NCBI GenBank assembly: GCA_947487765.1
Contig: CANKXO010000004.1
Span: 496,001-560,000, forward strand
Length of the DNA stretch: 64,000 nt
Reading direction: 5' to 3'
Source of the DNA: an uncultured Pseudomonadales bacterium
GTDB lineage: Bacteria; Pseudomonadota; Gammaproteobacteria; Pseudomonadales; Cellvibrionaceae
Within the stretch, counting starts at the first letter, position 1; every line of letters starts with the position of its first letter. The position numbers and the translations under genes are program-made. Shown here one piece after another: positions 36,580-47,944 of this stretch. The notes under the pieces were generated by a model that worked only from the letters and a program-made list of their open reading frames with translations, ran no database searches and was not told the DNA's origin.

Positions 36580-37734
36580 ATGTCTGATTATTCAGTATTT
36601 ACATCTGAATCTGTATCTGAAGGCCATCCTGATAAAATGGCTGACCAGATCTCTGATGCAGTGGTCGATGCGATGTTGAAAGATGATCCTAATTCACGAG
36701 TTGCTGTAGAGACAATGGTGAAGACAGGTATGGTGGTGCTTGCAGGTGAAGTGAGAACTTCTACTTATATTGAATTAGAAGACTTGGTTCGACAAGTGGT
36801 ATTAGATATTGGTTATGACTCAAGTGATGTAGGTTTTGATGGCGCGTCATGCTCAGTACTCAATGCAATAGGCAAACAGTCGTCCGATATTGCAATGGGT
36901 GTTGATGAAGCAGAGGGTAAAGAGCAGGGTGCTGGCGATCAGGGTTTAATGTTTGGTTATGCAAGTAATGAAACTGATGTGTTAATGCCTGCTCCTATTT
37001 ATTATTCTCACCGCTTAGTTGAGCGTCAGGCAAAAATGCGTAAAGAAAATGTATTGCCGTGGCTCCGCCCAGATGCAAAAAGTCAGGTAACGTTGCGCTA
37101 TGACAATGGTAAGCCTGTTGCTATTGATGCGGTAGTACTATCTACTCAGCATGATGAAGATATTTCACTTGGTAATTTACGTGAAGCGGTATTAGAGGAA
37201 GTAATTAAACCTGTCTTGCCTGAAGAGTGGCTCCATAAAGATACCTTATACCATATTAATCCAACGGGTAATTTTGTGATTGGTGGTCCTGTCGGTGACT
37301 GTGGTCTAACCGGCCGTAAAATTATTGTTGATACCTATGGTGGTATGGCGCGTCATGGCGGCGGTGCATTTTCTGGTAAAGACCCCTCTAAAGTAGATCG
37401 CTCGGCGGCTTATGCTGGACGTTATGTGGCAAAAAATATAGTTGCTGCCGGTTTAGCTGATCGTTGCGAAATACAAGTGTCTTATGCCATTGGTGTATCC
37501 GAACCAACCTCAATTTCAATTAATACTTTTGGTACAGGAAAGATATCCGATACAGAAATCTCTGCGTTGGTACGCGAACATTTTGATTTGCGTGCTGGAG
37601 GTTTGGTGGATATGTTAGATCTTAAACGTCCTATCTATCGTTCAACAGCAGCCTATGGTCACTTTGGTCGAGAAGAGGAAAATTTCACATGGGAAAAAAC
37701 AGATAAAGCAGACTTATTAAAAAAAGCGCTGTGA
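36580..37734 (+). CDS. metK: S-adenosylmethionine synthase
   Basis: A 384-residue cytosolic enzyme making S-adenosylmethionine from methionine and ATP. Family marks are [34 protein letters not shown], and [22 protein letters not shown], with full length as in E. coli MetK. RBS GAGGAAA is upstream. Second gene of the methyl-cycle operon behind the SahR-like regulator. Confidence 0.98.
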   Translation: MSDYSVFTSESVSEGHPDKMADQISDAVVDAMLKDDPNSRVAVETMVKTGMVVLAGEVRTSTYIELEDLVRQVVLDIGYDSSDVGFDGASCSVLNAIGKQSSDIAMGVDEAEGKEQGAGDQGLMFGYASNETDVLMPAPIYYSHRLVERQAKMRKENVLPWLRPDAKSQVTLRYDNGKPVAIDAVVLSTQHDEDISLGNLREAVLEEVIKPVLPEEWLHKDTLYHINPTGNFVIGGPVGDCGLTGRKIIVDTYGGMARHGGGAFSGKDPSKVDRSAAYAGRYVAKNIVAAGLADRCEIQVSYAIGVSEPTSISINTFGTGKISDTEISALVREHFDLRAGGLVDMLDLKRPIYRSTAAYGHFGREEENFTWEKTDKADLLKKAL

Positions 37735-37791
37735 TTTTTTAACTCAATTTAATCAAAGTGCACTTATGCGCTTTAGCTGAGGATTTAAACG

Positions 37792-39195
37792 ATGAACACA
37801 AATGTAAAGCCAGTAGAAAATTTTACAGATTATAAAGTAGCTGACATTAACTTGGCTGAATGGGGCCGAAAGGAAATAGATATTGCTGAAGGTGAAATGC
37901 CTGCATTGATGGCGTTACGCAAAAAATATAAAGCACAGCAGCCATTAGCTGGTGCAAAAATTATGGGTTGCATTCATATGACAATCCAAACTGCTGTACT
38001 CATTGAAACGCTGGTTGATTTGGGTGCGGAAGTTCGCTGGTCTTCTTGTAATATTTTTTCAACACAAGATCATGCCGCCGCCGCAATTGCTGCTGTGGGT
38101 ATTCCTGTATTTGCGTGGAAAGGTGAAACAGAAGATGAGTTTATTTGGTGTATAGAGCAAACAATTAAAGCTGAGAAAGAGAGCGACATAGTTTGGGATG
38201 CCAATATGATTCTGGATGATGGCGGCGATTTAACAGAGATGTGCCACAGCAAGTATCCTACAATGTTAGATAATATCCATGGCATCTCTGAAGAGACGAC
38301 AACAGGCGTTCACCGTTTGCTAGAAATGTTAGAAAAGGGCGAATTAAAAGTGCCTGCGATTAATGTTAATGACTCTGTCACTAAATCTAAAAATGATAAT
38401 AAATATGGCTGTCGTCATAGTTTAAATGATGCGATTAAGCGTGGTACCGATCATTTGTTGTCAGGTAAAAAAGCGTTAGTGATTGGTTATGGTGATGTGG
38501 GTAAAGGCTCCGCGGCGTCATTAAAGCAAGAAGGTATGGTTGTTAAAGTAACAGAAATCGATCCTATCTGTGCTATGCAAGCCTGTATGGATGGTTTTGA
38601 AGTCGCTTCTCCTTATATTAATGGGGTCAACCTGGAAAATGCGGATTGCATTAATAAGGAATTATTGGGCACTACAGATCTTATTGTGACAACAACTGGT
38701 AATAGTAATGTCTGTGATAAATTTATGTTGCAAGCATTAAAGCCTGGCGCTGTTGTTTGTAATATCGGTCATTTCGATAATGAAATCGATACTGCTTACA
38801 TGAGAGAAAATTGGGAATGGGATGAAGTAAAGCCTCAGGTGCATAAAATCTCTCGCAGTGATAACGATGGAGATCATCTGATTTTACTTTCAGAAGGTCG
38901 CCTAGTGAACTTGGGTAATGCAACAGGTCATCCGTCGCGTATCATGGACGGTTCTTTTGCAAACCAAGTGCTTGCCCAAATGTATTTGTACGAAGCCAAG
39001 TTTGCTGATTTGCCTGCTGAAGAAAAAACTAGCAACCTTTATTTAAAAGTGCTGCCTAAAAAACTGGACGAAGAAGTGGCGGCTGATATGGTTGCAGGAT
39101 TTGATGGTGTTATTACCAAGCTGACAAAAACTCAAGCAGATTATATCAATGTGTCAGTTGATGGCCCATTTAAGCCAGAAGCTTATAAATACTAG
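37792..39195 (+). CDS. ahcY: Adenosylhomocysteinase
   Basis: A 467-residue cytosolic NAD-dependent enzyme splitting S-adenosylhomocysteine to adenosine and homocysteine. Marks include the substrate region near DDGGDLT, the NAD motif [12 protein letters not shown] and the C-terminal KPEAYKY. The length with an insertion is typical of bacterial AhcY. Third gene of the operon; it removes the methylation by-product that the upstream regulator probably senses. A conserved SAH riboswitch is not present in the 57-base gap. Confidence 0.98.
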   Translation: MNTNVKPVENFTDYKVADINLAEWGRKEIDIAEGEMPALMALRKKYKAQQPLAGAKIMGCIHMTIQTAVLIETLVDLGAEVRWSSCNIFSTQDHAAAAIAAVGIPVFAWKGETEDEFIWCIEQTIKAEKESDIVWDANMILDDGGDLTEMCHSKYPTMLDNIHGISEETTTGVHRLLEMLEKGELKVPAINVNDSVTKSKNDNKYGCRHSLNDAIKRGTDHLLSGKKALVIGYGDVGKGSAASLKQEGMVVKVTEIDPICAMQACMDGFEVASPYINGVNLENADCINKELLGTTDLIVTTTGNSNVCDKFMLQALKPGAVVCNIGHFDNEIDTAYMRENWEWDEVKPQVHKISRSDNDGDHLILLSEGRLVNLGNATGHPSRIMDGSFANQVLAQMYLYEAKFADLPAEEKTSNLYLKVLPKKLDEEVAADMVAGFDGVITKLTKTQADYINVSVDGPFKPEAYKY

Positions 39196-39269
39196 TTTTA
39201 TTTTTTTATGTTAATCCTTTGCCTATTTCATGTAAGGGATTAACAAGACCATAAATACAGGATAATAGA

Positions 39270-40124
39270 ATGACTGACAATGAGTCTAGCGAACAAAATT
39301 TACGCATAAGCTTTGAGTTTTTCCCTCCTCGAACTGATGAGGGTAAGAAAAAACTAATTAATATTCGTAATGAATATGCAAAGTTTTCTCCTGAATTTTA
39401 TTCGATGACTTATGGAGCTGGTGGGACAACGCGTACCAATACCAAAGACTTGGTTGTAGAGTATAATAATGCTGGTTTTTCTACGGCACCGCATTTGTCC
39501 TTTGGTGGGGATAATAATGATGTTATTGCTGGGTTGATCGAAGAATACAAGGCGGCTAATGTTGATCGCATCGTAGCACTGCGTGGTGATATGCCATCAG
39601 GCTTAGGTAGTTCTAAGATGGTTTACGCGAATGAATTGGTTGCGTTTGTACGTGAACGGTTTGGTGATCATTTTCATATCGAGGTGGCTGCTTATCCGGA
39701 AATTCATCCAGAGTCTAAAAGTTATACGACAGATATTAACTATTTAAAAGGTAAGTTTGATGCAGGTGCTGATAGTGCCTTGACACAATACTTTTTCAAC
39801 CCTGATGCCTATTTTTATTTTATGCAGCGTTGCCAAGATGCTGGTATTGATAAGCCAATATATCCGGGCATTATGCCGATACTCAATATTAAAAGCTTAA
39901 CTCGGTTTAGTGATGCTTGTGGTGCAGAGATTCCGCGTTGGCTACGTAAAGCATTGGAAGCCTATGGGGATGACCAAGAAAGCATGCGAGCCTTTGCTGC
40001 AGATGCTGTGACAGAGTTTTGTGAGTTGCTTTTAGATAATGGTGCCCCAGGATTACATTTTTATACGATGAACCAGCTGCAACCTGTAAAGACTATTATT
40101 GATAATTTAGGTTTAAATAAGTAG
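39270..40124 (+). CDS. metF: 5,10-methylenetetrahydrofolate reductase
   Basis: A 284-residue FAD enzyme reducing methylene-THF to methyl-THF, the methyl donor for methionine synthesis. Marks include ISFEFFPPRTDEGKKKL, FYSMTYGAGGTTRTNT and IVALRGDMP. Last gene of the methyl-cycle block; a strong hairpin follows. It links the one-carbon pool to MetK and AhcY. Confidence 0.97.
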   Translation: MTDNESSEQNLRISFEFFPPRTDEGKKKLINIRNEYAKFSPEFYSMTYGAGGTTRTNTKDLVVEYNNAGFSTAPHLSFGGDNNDVIAGLIEEYKAANVDRIVALRGDMPSGLGSSKMVYANELVAFVRERFGDHFHIEVAAYPEIHPESKSYTTDINYLKGKFDAGADSALTQYFFNPDAYFYFMQRCQDAGIDKPIYPGIMPILNIKSLTRFSDACGAEIPRWLRKALEAYGDDQESMRAFAADAVTEFCELLLDNGAPGLHFYTMNQLQPVKTIIDNLGLNK

Positions 40125-40136
40125 GCTTCTCATGTT

Positions 40137-40167
40137 AAACAATCTAAAGATACTCTTTAGATTGTTT
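40137..40167 (+). terminator. Strong hairpin after metF
   Basis: Perfect 13-base arms AAACAATCTAAAG (40137-40149) and CTTTAGATTGTTT (40155-40167) with loop ATACT. The T-run is short, but the stem is strong and lies just after the operon. Confidence 0.7.
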
Positions 40168-40275
40168 CTTGTAACTAGGTTATGTAGAAGGCTAACTATA
40201 CAGATAGCTAGTGAAACAAAATAACTAGTTTAGTAGATAACTACCTAAGTAAGTTAAAGAAGGTCAGTGTATTTT

Positions 40276-41028
40276 ATGCGCATCACCAGGATTTATACTG
40301 AACAACCTTTAGCTGAGAATCACTCCGTAATTTTAGGAACCGCAGAATCACATTATATTGCGAAAGTTTTGCGCATGAAGGTGGGGCGTGAGCTGATTTT
40401 ATTTAATGGAGTACTGTTGGGTGGGCAGTATGGTGAATATGAAGCCGTTATTACAGAAGTTAATAAAAAATCTGTTGCTGTCGAAATTAAAAAATTTCAG
40501 AGTAAAGAAACGGAACCCCTAGTCGCTATTGAGTTAGGCTGCTGTCTCATTAAAAATGATCGAATGGATTGGTTGTTGCAGAAGGCAACTGAGTTGGGGG
40601 TGAATACATTCTCGCCATTAATTAGCGAATATATGGATGTGAAAATTCCTGCAGATCGTTTAGAGAAAAAGATGCAACACTGGCAACAAATTATTGTTAG
40701 CGCGTGTGAGCAGTGTGGGCGTACGCAGATTCCCGTTCTTCATAAACCTTATTCTTTTACTCAATGGGTTGAAAAGGTTGAAGCAGATAGTAAATACGTA
40801 TTACACCCTTATAATGCGCAGCCCTTTAATCTGCATTCTTCTGATAATTGCGCCTTTGGAAAGCTTGCACTTGCCGTTGGTCCCGAGGGTGGTTTAACGG
40901 AGTCAGAAGTGGCCTTGGCTCATCAGCATAGCTTTGTTTCCATGGCATTAGGCCCTCGCATTCTGAGAGCAGAGACGGCCCCATTAGCTGCTTTATCTAT
41001 TATTCAGCATCGACTAGGTGATTTTTAA
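40276..41028 (+). CDS. rsmE: 16S rRNA m3U1498 methyltransferase
   Basis: A 250-residue SPOUT-type methyltransferase acting on U1498 of 16S rRNA. Marks include HYIAKVLRMKVGRELILFNG, the KNDRMDWLLQKATELGV segment, ALAVGPEGGLTESEV and LGPRILRAETAPLAALSIIQ, which form the knotted SAM site. ATG 40276 is preferred over GTG 40267 by the GAAGG spacing. It converges on the chemoreceptor gene, one base from its end. Confidence 0.96.
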   Translation: MRITRIYTEQPLAENHSVILGTAESHYIAKVLRMKVGRELILFNGVLLGGQYGEYEAVITEVNKKSVAVEIKKFQSKETEPLVAIELGCCLIKNDRMDWLLQKATELGVNTFSPLISEYMDVKIPADRLEKKMQHWQQIIVSACEQCGRTQIPVLHKPYSFTQWVEKVEADSKYVLHPYNAQPFNLHSSDNCAFGKLALAVGPEGGLTESEVALAHQHSFVSMALGPRILRAETAPLAALSIIQHRLGDF

Positions 41029-41029
41029 A

Positions 41030-42652
41030 TTAAACCGCCGTTGATTTGTAACCTACACGAAAGCCACCCCATTGTTTTCCTTTCACGATTATTGGAATGG
41101 AAAGGTCATGTAAAATTTCTCCGGTATCACGTTTATAAGTCTGGATTAAAAATGCTTTGTCATGGTTACCACAGCGTGAACCCGTAGGGTCATCAAATAT
41201 ACGTTTAGTGCGATTGTGTGCTAAGTCGTAATCATAATCGCCAGTAAGTGGTTCGGAGAAGCATTTATTGTGTGTTGGGAAGTAGCCGTTAGTGTCTACT
41301 GCGCCTGCATAGAAAATACAGTCTTCTTCAAGAATTGGATCTTGAATATCGGGCAATACGCGATCAGTGAATTCATCAAAGCGAGAGCTATGTTTGATGG
41401 GGTCTGTCCCGGGTATAAGGGTATAATTACGGTCAAATAGAGCATCTTGTGTAATGTCATTGTTCTCAATGGCTTGTTCAAAGGTGTGTTGGATCGCTTC
41501 TACCGCTGCTTTCCCTCTCTTCATAGCAACCTCATGTTCACCTTGCAATGCTTCTTGGCCCAGTAATTCATAAATATACTCAGCACGTCTTGAAAGTTCG
41601 CTTGATTGACCGGAGACATCTTCAACATCCTCTTTCGTGGTGCTGAGTTCAGTGGCCAGTTGCTCAAAGCCAGCAGCAATAGATATCTGGTGCTCACTAT
41701 TTTCTTGAGCTCTATTGCGGGCAATAACGACTTGCTCATCCACCTTTTGAGCTTGAGTATCAATTTCTGATAGGCAGGTATCCACCTTTAGTGTTTTCTC
41801 TTTGGTCTCTCCTACTGTATTAACCAGTTGTGACATAGCTTTGCCAACTTTAGTAATCTCTTTGTTGATTTCCTGAGCCATACCACTGATTTCGCTAGTC
41901 GATGACGATGTTCTATTCGCCAGGTTGCGTACCTCATCTGCCACAACAGCAAATCCGCGACCGTGCTCACCTGCTCGTGCAGCCTCAATAGAAGCGTTCA
42001 GAGCTAATAAGTTAGTTTGATCAGCGATACTGTTGATTTCATGAGTGATATCAAATATTTGCGAGGTCTGGCTATCCAATTGAGAAACTAATTGAGCCAC
42101 CTCTTGTACCTGGTCTGTCGTTCGATCCATATCTTTGCTGGTGGATTCAATGGCTTCTCTGCCTTGATGGCTTGCCTTGCTAGTATGTGAAGAAAGTTCA
42201 CCAAGGTGGCTGCTGCCTTCTAGGGCAGATTGAATATTGCTTGTTACAATAGAAGACGTTTCCGTGACGTTTTCAATGGTTTCGAGTTGAGCATTGACTT
42301 GTTTTTTCAGTGACTCGCAGGCAAATGAAACCTCTGCACCTGCGATGGCGACTTGGCTGCAAGTGGTTGCGATGCCACCTGATTTTTCGAATGATTGGTC
42401 AAAGTGATGGCTGATGGTAGCAAAAAGCTCATTATTACTGACGTCGAGATGATTGAAGTGCTTTTCTCGAAGTGCAGATAAATGTTGGCTTAATGGTTTA
42501 AGTATCGTCCAATGGAAGACTATATAAGCCACTAAGGCAGAGCTTAAACAAGTGATCAATACTGGCCAGAATGAAAAGAAAAAACTACCAGCTCCGATAA
42601 TAAAAGACAAGCCAATAGCTAAAGATATAAGACTAAAAGATGGATGCTTCAT
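41030..42652 (-). CDS. Methyl-accepting chemotaxis protein with C-terminal cytosolic sensor domain
   Basis: A 540-residue receptor. Two membrane spans lie in the first 50 residues with almost no periplasmic loop, then a signalling helix hairpin with the core [35 protein letters not shown] near residue 220. The C-terminus, about 150 residues, is a separate cytosolic sensor with [48 protein letters not shown] and [10 protein letters not shown]. Such tails probably sense cytosolic ligands. No CheA/W/R/B genes lie beside it. Confidence 0.9.
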   Translation of the reverse strand: MKHPSFSLISLAIGLSFIIGAGSFFFSFWPVLITCLSSALVAYIVFHWTILKPLSQHLSALREKHFNHLDVSNNELFATISHHFDQSFEKSGGIATTCSQVAIAGAEVSFACESLKKQVNAQLETIENVTETSSIVTSNIQSALEGSSHLGELSSHTSKASHQGREAIESTSKDMDRTTDQVQEVAQLVSQLDSQTSQIFDITHEINSIADQTNLLALNASIEAARAGEHGRGFAVVADEVRNLANRTSSSTSEISGMAQEINKEITKVGKAMSQLVNTVGETKEKTLKVDTCLSEIDTQAQKVDEQVVIARNRAQENSEHQISIAAGFEQLATELSTTKEDVEDVSGQSSELSRRAEYIYELLGQEALQGEHEVAMKRGKAAVEAIQHTFEQAIENNDITQDALFDRNYTLIPGTDPIKHSSRFDEFTDRVLPDIQDPILEEDCIFYAGAVDTNGYFPTHNKCFSEPLTGDYDYDLAHNRTKRIFDDPTGSRCGNHDKAFLIQTYKRDTGEILHDLSIPIIVKGKQWGGFRVGYKSTAV

Positions 42653-43013
42653 TGTGTAGGGCTGCTCCGCTGCTGAGATTTAAGCTTTTATGCGTTTAGC
42701 ATTTGCTCAACATATATTCAAAGGTAACCGCAACAATTAACTGAATCTCTCCTATATATTCATTAATACATCGTTGGATTGGGTGTTTAATAACTATAGC
42801 TAATGATTTCGGGTTTTGTGGCAAAATTAGGCTTATCGACGCTATTTAAGAGGTGAAATAGACTAATACTTTAGTATAGTGCTCGCTAATGTGTATGAGA
42901 TTGATTGTCGATTATAAGTATTGATAGCGGGTTTTAGCTCTCCTAGGTGGCTATCTAAGTGATGTGGCGGTTACAATGCCCGCAATTTATGCATTTAAGA
43001 TAATATTGATACC
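42653..43013. other. Intergenic region between divergent genes
   Basis: 361 AT-rich bases between the chemoreceptor and the gene at 43014. Several -10-like hexamers are present but none with a convincing -35. No repeats or coding frame seen; promoters for both genes must lie here. Confidence 0.4.
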
Positions 43014-43664
43014 ATGAATATCGATAAAAACTGGTGGGAATTAAACCCCAAGTGGCGGCACAATATCATTCCCGCCAATGGCAGCAGGCGATCCAGTGGT
43101 AAACGCTGGCTTTTTCTGTTGTTACTATTAGCCGTTGTAGGTTTTATTTTGTATGAGAGCCATAGAGAGCTACTCGCACATTTTCAGGCAGGTGAATACT
43201 TGAAAATGACAGAGTTAGTCGTCATTATTTTTCCTGTACTCTTCGTTGCTCAGCAAATCAAAAAAAGTCGACAGCGTGCACGATTTGGAGACGTCTCTTT
43301 TGTCATGGATCCTTTCCCAGCCATTATGGGGAAAAAGTTCGGTGGCTATCTTGAAATTAATAAGGGGGCTGAGGACCTACAGTTTATGGCAGAACTCTTA
43401 TTGATGGAGCAATCCGAATCCAATGAGGGTGATAATAGAAATACGCGCAGAGATATGATTTGGAAACGGTCTCTTAACGTTCATACTGAACGCGCTATGC
43501 TGGGTGTGCGTTTGCTTATCGACTCTCAATTGCCTGATGATAAACCCCCTTCACAACCGCAAAAAAGCCAATATAAATTCTGGCGACTATATGTTTATTC
43601 GAGTAATAAAGCATTTAAGCAAACATGGGATGTGCCTATTATTGCTGCCAGCGACTACGTATAG
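43014..43664 (+). CDS. Membrane protein of unknown function upstream of parC
   Basis: A 216-residue protein with two predicted spans (about 30-46 and 64-80) and a C-terminal cytosolic domain of about 130 residues containing FVMDPFPAIMGKKFGGYLEI and WRLYVYSSNKAFKQTWDVPI. No family I recognise. Located 64 bases before parC on the same strand, so it may share a promoter with it. Confidence 0.65.
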   Translation: MNIDKNWWELNPKWRHNIIPANGSRRSSGKRWLFLLLLLAVVGFILYESHRELLAHFQAGEYLKMTELVVIIFPVLFVAQQIKKSRQRARFGDVSFVMDPFPAIMGKKFGGYLEINKGAEDLQFMAELLLMEQSESNEGDNRNTRRDMIWKRSLNVHTERAMLGVRLLIDSQLPDDKPPSQPQKSQYKFWRLYVYSSNKAFKQTWDVPIIAASDYV

Positions 43665-43728
43665 AGATTGTACGATACATTTTTACAATAACGTTTAATT
43701 TTAAATATAAAGAAAATAGGAAGAATAT

Positions 43729-45975
43729 ATGTCTGAAGTGGTGAGCCCTGACGCCCACGAAGCGATTTCAATAAAAGAGTATGCCGAGAAAGCGTATCTG
43801 GATTATTCCATGTATGTCATTCTTGATCGAGCCTTACCGCACATTGGAGATGGTTTAAAACCTGTGCAGCGCCGCATTGTCTACGCGATGAGTGAGTTAG
43901 GCTTAAAAGCAACAGCAAAGTTTAAAAAATCAGCGCGTACTGTTGGTGATGTGATTGGTAAATTCCATCCCCATGGTGACTCCGCTGCTTATGAAGCTAT
44001 GGTGTTAATGGCTCAGCCATTTTCCTATCGATATCCATTGGTAGATGGTCAGGGTAACTGGGGATCTCCCGATGACCCTAAATCATTTGCGGCTATGCGT
44101 TATACCGAGTCTCGCCTAACGGCATATAGCGAAGTACTGTTATCTGAATTGGGGCAAGGAACTGCTGAGTGGGCTCCTAATTTTGATGGAACAATGGAAG
44201 AGCCAAAAGTGTTGCCTGCTCAAGTACCCAATGTGTTATTGAATGGAACAACGGGTATTGCTGTTGGTATGGCAACCGATATTCCACCGCATAATTTGCG
44301 AGAAGTGGTTACTGCTACGATTCATTTATTGAAAAACCCTAAGGCAACTACAGCCGAGTTGTGTGAGTTTGTACTCGCGCCAGACATGGCGACCAGTGCT
44401 GAAATTATCACGCCGAAACAAGATATTATTAATATGTATGAAACGGGCCGTGGCAGTTTACGCATGCGTGCCATATGGTCAAAAGAAGATGGCGATATTG
44501 TTGTCACCGCATTACCTCATCAAGTCAGCGGTGCTAAGGTCATGGAGCAAATTGCGGCACAAATGCAGGCGAAAAAATTGCCGATGGTTGCGGACTTGCG
44601 TGATGAATCTGATCATGAAAACCCTACACGCTTGGTGATCATCCCCCGTTCTAATCGCATTGATATTGATCAGTTAATGAATCATTTATTTGCAACAACG
44701 GATTTAGAGCGAACCTACCGTATCAATATGAATATGATTGGTATTAACGGTTTGCCTGCAGTAAAACCACTCAATATGATTTTAAGTGAATGGCTTGAAT
44801 TCAGAATAGCGACTGTTCGCCGCCGCCTGCAATACCGTTTAGATAAAATTCTTAAACGCCTTCACGTATTAGAAGGTTATTTGGCCGCGTTTTTAAATAT
44901 TGATGAAGTTATAGAAATTATTCGCCACGAAGATCACCCTAAACAAAAGTTGATCGAGCGATTTAAAATTACTGATATTCAAGCAGAAGCTATTCTTGAA
45001 TTAAAGTTGCGTCAAATTGCGAAGCTTGAGGAAATCAAGATTCGTGGTGAACAAGACGAATTGTCAAAAGAGCGTGATGGTTTAGAGGCAACCTTAGGTT
45101 CTGCGACTAAATTGAAAAACTTAGTCAAAAAAGAATTGCAGGAAATATCGGATAAGCACGGTGATGACCGCCGTTCACCAATAGTTATTCGACACGAAGC
45201 GCAAGCGTTAAGCGAAACTGATTTGTTGAGTAGCGATCCTATCACTGTAGTGATCTCAGAGAAAGGGTGGATACGTGCAGCTAAAGGTCACGATGTCGAC
45301 CCTGTTGCGTTAAGCTATAAGTCAGGTGATAGTTATAAATTTTCAGTGCCTGGAAAATCAAATCAAAATGTATTGTTGCTCGATTCTACCGGACGTAGTT
45401 ATGCGATAGCGGCACATACACTGCCTTCTGCCCGAGGCCAAGGGGAGCCCGCCAGTGGCCGTTTGAATCCGCCCAGTGGAGCAACATTTACTGGGTTATT
45501 GATGGGGCAGGATGAACAGCGAGTGATGGTTGCTAGTGATGCTGGCTATGGGTTTATTGCTAAGCTCAGCGATTTGTATACTAAAAATAAAGCGGGTAAA
45601 GCATTATTAACCTTACCGAAGGGCGCTAGAGTGCTTGCACCTACCTTAGTGACAGATAATAAGGATGCTTTAGTCGTTGTTATTAGTAATGAAGGTCGCA
45701 TGCTGTTGTTCCCTCTTTCAGAGTTGCCTGAATTAGCGCGTGGTAAAGGCAATAAAATGCTGAGTATTCCACCGGCACGGGTGCAAGCAAGAGAAGAGTT
45801 TGTCATAGCGGCAGGGTTAATCAGTGATAAGAAAAAGTTGAAGGTCTATTCTGGTAAGCGCCATGCGAGCTTTAAGTTATCTGAGCTTGACCACTATATT
45901 GGTGAGCGTGGGCGACGAGGACATAAGCTACCTAGAGGTTTCCAAAAAGTTGATCGTATAGATATTATTGATTAA
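43729..45975 (+). CDS. parC: DNA topoisomerase IV subunit A
   Basis: A 748-residue type IIA topoisomerase subunit that decatenates chromosomes with ParE. The active Tyr is Tyr125 in AMRYTE; the quinolone region [12 protein letters not shown] keeps Ser85 and Glu89, the sensitive residues. The C-terminal half has beta-pinwheel blades and the domain ends in [23 protein letters not shown]. ParE is not in the window. Start ATG 43729 with AGGAAG upstream. Confidence 0.98.
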   Translation: MSEVVSPDAHEAISIKEYAEKAYLDYSMYVILDRALPHIGDGLKPVQRRIVYAMSELGLKATAKFKKSARTVGDVIGKFHPHGDSAAYEAMVLMAQPFSYRYPLVDGQGNWGSPDDPKSFAAMRYTESRLTAYSEVLLSELGQGTAEWAPNFDGTMEEPKVLPAQVPNVLLNGTTGIAVGMATDIPPHNLREVVTATIHLLKNPKATTAELCEFVLAPDMATSAEIITPKQDIINMYETGRGSLRMRAIWSKEDGDIVVTALPHQVSGAKVMEQIAAQMQAKKLPMVADLRDESDHENPTRLVIIPRSNRIDIDQLMNHLFATTDLERTYRINMNMIGINGLPAVKPLNMILSEWLEFRIATVRRRLQYRLDKILKRLHVLEGYLAAFLNIDEVIEIIRHEDHPKQKLIERFKITDIQAEAILELKLRQIAKLEEIKIRGEQDELSKERDGLEATLGSATKLKNLVKKELQEISDKHGDDRRSPIVIRHEAQALSETDLLSSDPITVVISEKGWIRAAKGHDVDPVALSYKSGDSYKFSVPGKSNQNVLLLDSTGRSYAIAAHTLPSARGQGEPASGRLNPPSGATFTGLLMGQDEQRVMVASDAGYGFIAKLSDLYTKNKAGKALLTLPKGARVLAPTLVTDNKDALVVVISNEGRMLLFPLSELPELARGKGNKMLSIPPARVQAREEFVIAAGLISDKKKLKVYSGKRHASFKLSELDHYIGERGRRGHKLPRGFQKVDRIDIID

Positions 45976-45981
45976 TGTTGG

Positions 45982-45995
45982 CTCCAGGGATGGAG
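45982..45995 (+). terminator. Weak hairpin after parC
   Basis: Arms CTCCA and TGGAG around GGGA, a few bases after the parC stop. The T-run is weak; terminator role is uncertain. Confidence 0.35.
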
Positions 45996-46150
45996 TTATC
46001 TTAATTAGAGGTTCCTATAGTTAAGAGTTAAGTTATATTAATCGGCCTGGAAATATAAATAAAAATAAAGGGCTGAATTAAAAAGTAATACAAAATAGTT
46101 GCCAATATAATAATTATATAATTTGTCTTAATAACTATTGTTTATTTTTC

Positions 46151-47941
46151 ATGACAAAAAATAATATGGTTTTAAAAAAATATCGCTGGGTTTTTTTGCC
46201 TGCTGTAGTTCTATGCTCTTTATTTGCCTTGTTATTGGTAGGGTATTTAACAGAGCGTACAGCGTTAAATGAAACAAAAACTCGTATGGAAAATACATTG
46301 GCTTTTCAGACGGCGACATTAAAAGCCAGCATGGAAAAATACACGGTTCTCGCAGCGTTAATCGCTAGACGCCCTGATATTATAAAAGCGCTAGGTGAAG
46401 ATAATTTACTCCAGGGGTTGCCGACAGCCGATCAGCTGACCACGGATTTTGCTGGCTTAAGTGGCGCGGACGATGTATGGATAGTAGATGTTAGTGGTTC
46501 AATACTAATTAGTAATCGACCCTTAAATCAGTCTCCTAATATTTTCGATAAAGAATATTTTAATAGCGCAATACAAGGCAGTTTAGGCCGTGCCAGTGTT
46601 GTAACCAATGCCGGTCAGCGCTTATACATTTTTGCATCTCCAGTGTTTAGCAATAATCAAGTGGTCGGTGTGATTGTTGTTCGGGTCGACTTGGAATACC
46701 TGGAAAGAGTTTGGGTGCTTTTGCAAGATCCAATGTTAGTCATCGATGAAACTGGAAGGGTGCTACTTTCCAGTATTCCGGCGTGGCGATTAAAGTCGTT
46801 TTATTCTGAAGTTGAATTAAAAAATGCAAAAAAAGAAGTTGATAATTATCTGGTAGAAAAATTTACAACACATTCCAGAGACCGGTTAATGCTATACCAC
46901 GTGCTTGATAAAGGTAGGGGGCGTGACTTTTTACAAGTGACCCAGTATGTTGCTTTATTAGGCTGGGAAGTTCACGCACTTTCTAATTATCAATCGATTG
47001 CGGTACAGAGAAATACAGTTGTACTAATCAGCTTTCTCATTATGGCTTTGCTAGCCATGGCGTTTGGGTTATGGCGTAGCCGTCAAAAAAGATTACTAGA
47101 GGAGCAGCGTTCGCAACAGGCATTTGCTTTGAGGTTAGAGCGTCAAGTGCGAGATCGAACTCATGAACTAACAACGACAAACCAGCAATTGGAAGTAGAG
47201 ATTGATGAAAGACGTCTTGCCGAAAAACACTTACGCGAGGCTCAGCAAGAATTAGTTCAAGCCGCTAAATTGGCAGGTATTGGGCAGATGTCCGCAGTAC
47301 TGGCGCATGAGTATAATCAACCGCTAGCTGCTATCCGTTCTTATGCTGATAATGCTACAACATTTTTATCTAAGGATAATGCCGATGCGGCGACGGATAA
47401 CCTGCAACGCATTAATATGTTGGTGGATAAAATGGCTAGCTTAACAAATACACTACGTAACTTTACCCATAAGTCGACCAGTGAATCCAAACGTTTTTCT
47501 ATTAATGGCGTTATGGATGAATTGGTGATTTTATTGTCGCCACAGGCAAAAAAACAACAGGTAAAACTTAATCTAATTGCGCCTAAAGATCCAGTATTTG
47601 TGATGGGAGAGCATGGACGATTATCCCAGATTGTAGCTAACTTAGTGACGAATGCTATGGATGCTGTCAATGAGTCGACGATACGGCAAGTCGATGTCTG
47701 CTGGTATCGGAAGCTTGATAAAGCCATTATTTTAGTGAAGGATACTGGTCCTGGTGTTGATGATAAGATAAAAGAAAAAATGTTTGATGCTTTTTTTACC
47801 ACTAAAGGTACTGACAGTGGTTTAGGATTGGGATTATTTATAGTAATGAATATTATCAATGACTTTAATGGTTCTTTATCTATTAAAGAAGAGAAAGATT
47901 ATGGTGCTGTCTTTGAAATTATTTTACCGCTGGCAGAATAA
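46151..47941 (+). CDS. dctB: C4-dicarboxylate sensor histidine kinase DctB
   Basis: A 596-residue inner-membrane kinase. Two spans (about 11-30 and 294-312) enclose a periplasmic double-Cache-like sensor of about 265 residues (e.g. DDVWIVDVSGSILISNRPLN). A linker coiled coil leads to the H-box LAHEYNQPLAAIRSYADNA, N-box VTNAMDAVNE and G-boxes DTGPGV and GLGLGLFI. It senses succinate-type acids and phosphorylates DctD. DctD follows after three bases, so the two are co-translated. Confidence 0.95.
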   Translation: MTKNNMVLKKYRWVFLPAVVLCSLFALLLVGYLTERTALNETKTRMENTLAFQTATLKASMEKYTVLAALIARRPDIIKALGEDNLLQGLPTADQLTTDFAGLSGADDVWIVDVSGSILISNRPLNQSPNIFDKEYFNSAIQGSLGRASVVTNAGQRLYIFASPVFSNNQVVGVIVVRVDLEYLERVWVLLQDPMLVIDETGRVLLSSIPAWRLKSFYSEVELKNAKKEVDNYLVEKFTTHSRDRLMLYHVLDKGRGRDFLQVTQYVALLGWEVHALSNYQSIAVQRNTVVLISFLIMALLAMAFGLWRSRQKRLLEEQRSQQAFALRLERQVRDRTHELTTTNQQLEVEIDERRLAEKHLREAQQELVQAAKLAGIGQMSAVLAHEYNQPLAAIRSYADNATTFLSKDNADAATDNLQRINMLVDKMASLTNTLRNFTHKSTSESKRFSINGVMDELVILLSPQAKKQQVKLNLIAPKDPVFVMGEHGRLSQIVANLVTNAMDAVNESTIRQVDVCWYRKLDKAIILVKDTGPGVDDKIKEKMFDAFFTTKGTDSGLGLGLFIVMNIINDFNGSLSIKEEKDYGAVFEIILPLAE

Positions 47942-47944
47942 ATA

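Noticed and set aside
37735-37791. SAH riboswitch before ahcY
   Set aside because: The gap is 57 bases and shows no pseudoknot-capable conserved core; control is better explained by the promoter palindrome upstream of the operon.
43981-43995. Quinolone-resistance substitution in ParC
   Set aside because: Ser85 and Glu89 at the resistance positions are the usual sensitive residues.
47341-47859. 172-codon minus-strand frame inside dctB
   Set aside because: Antisense to the conserved kinase core; no start signal.
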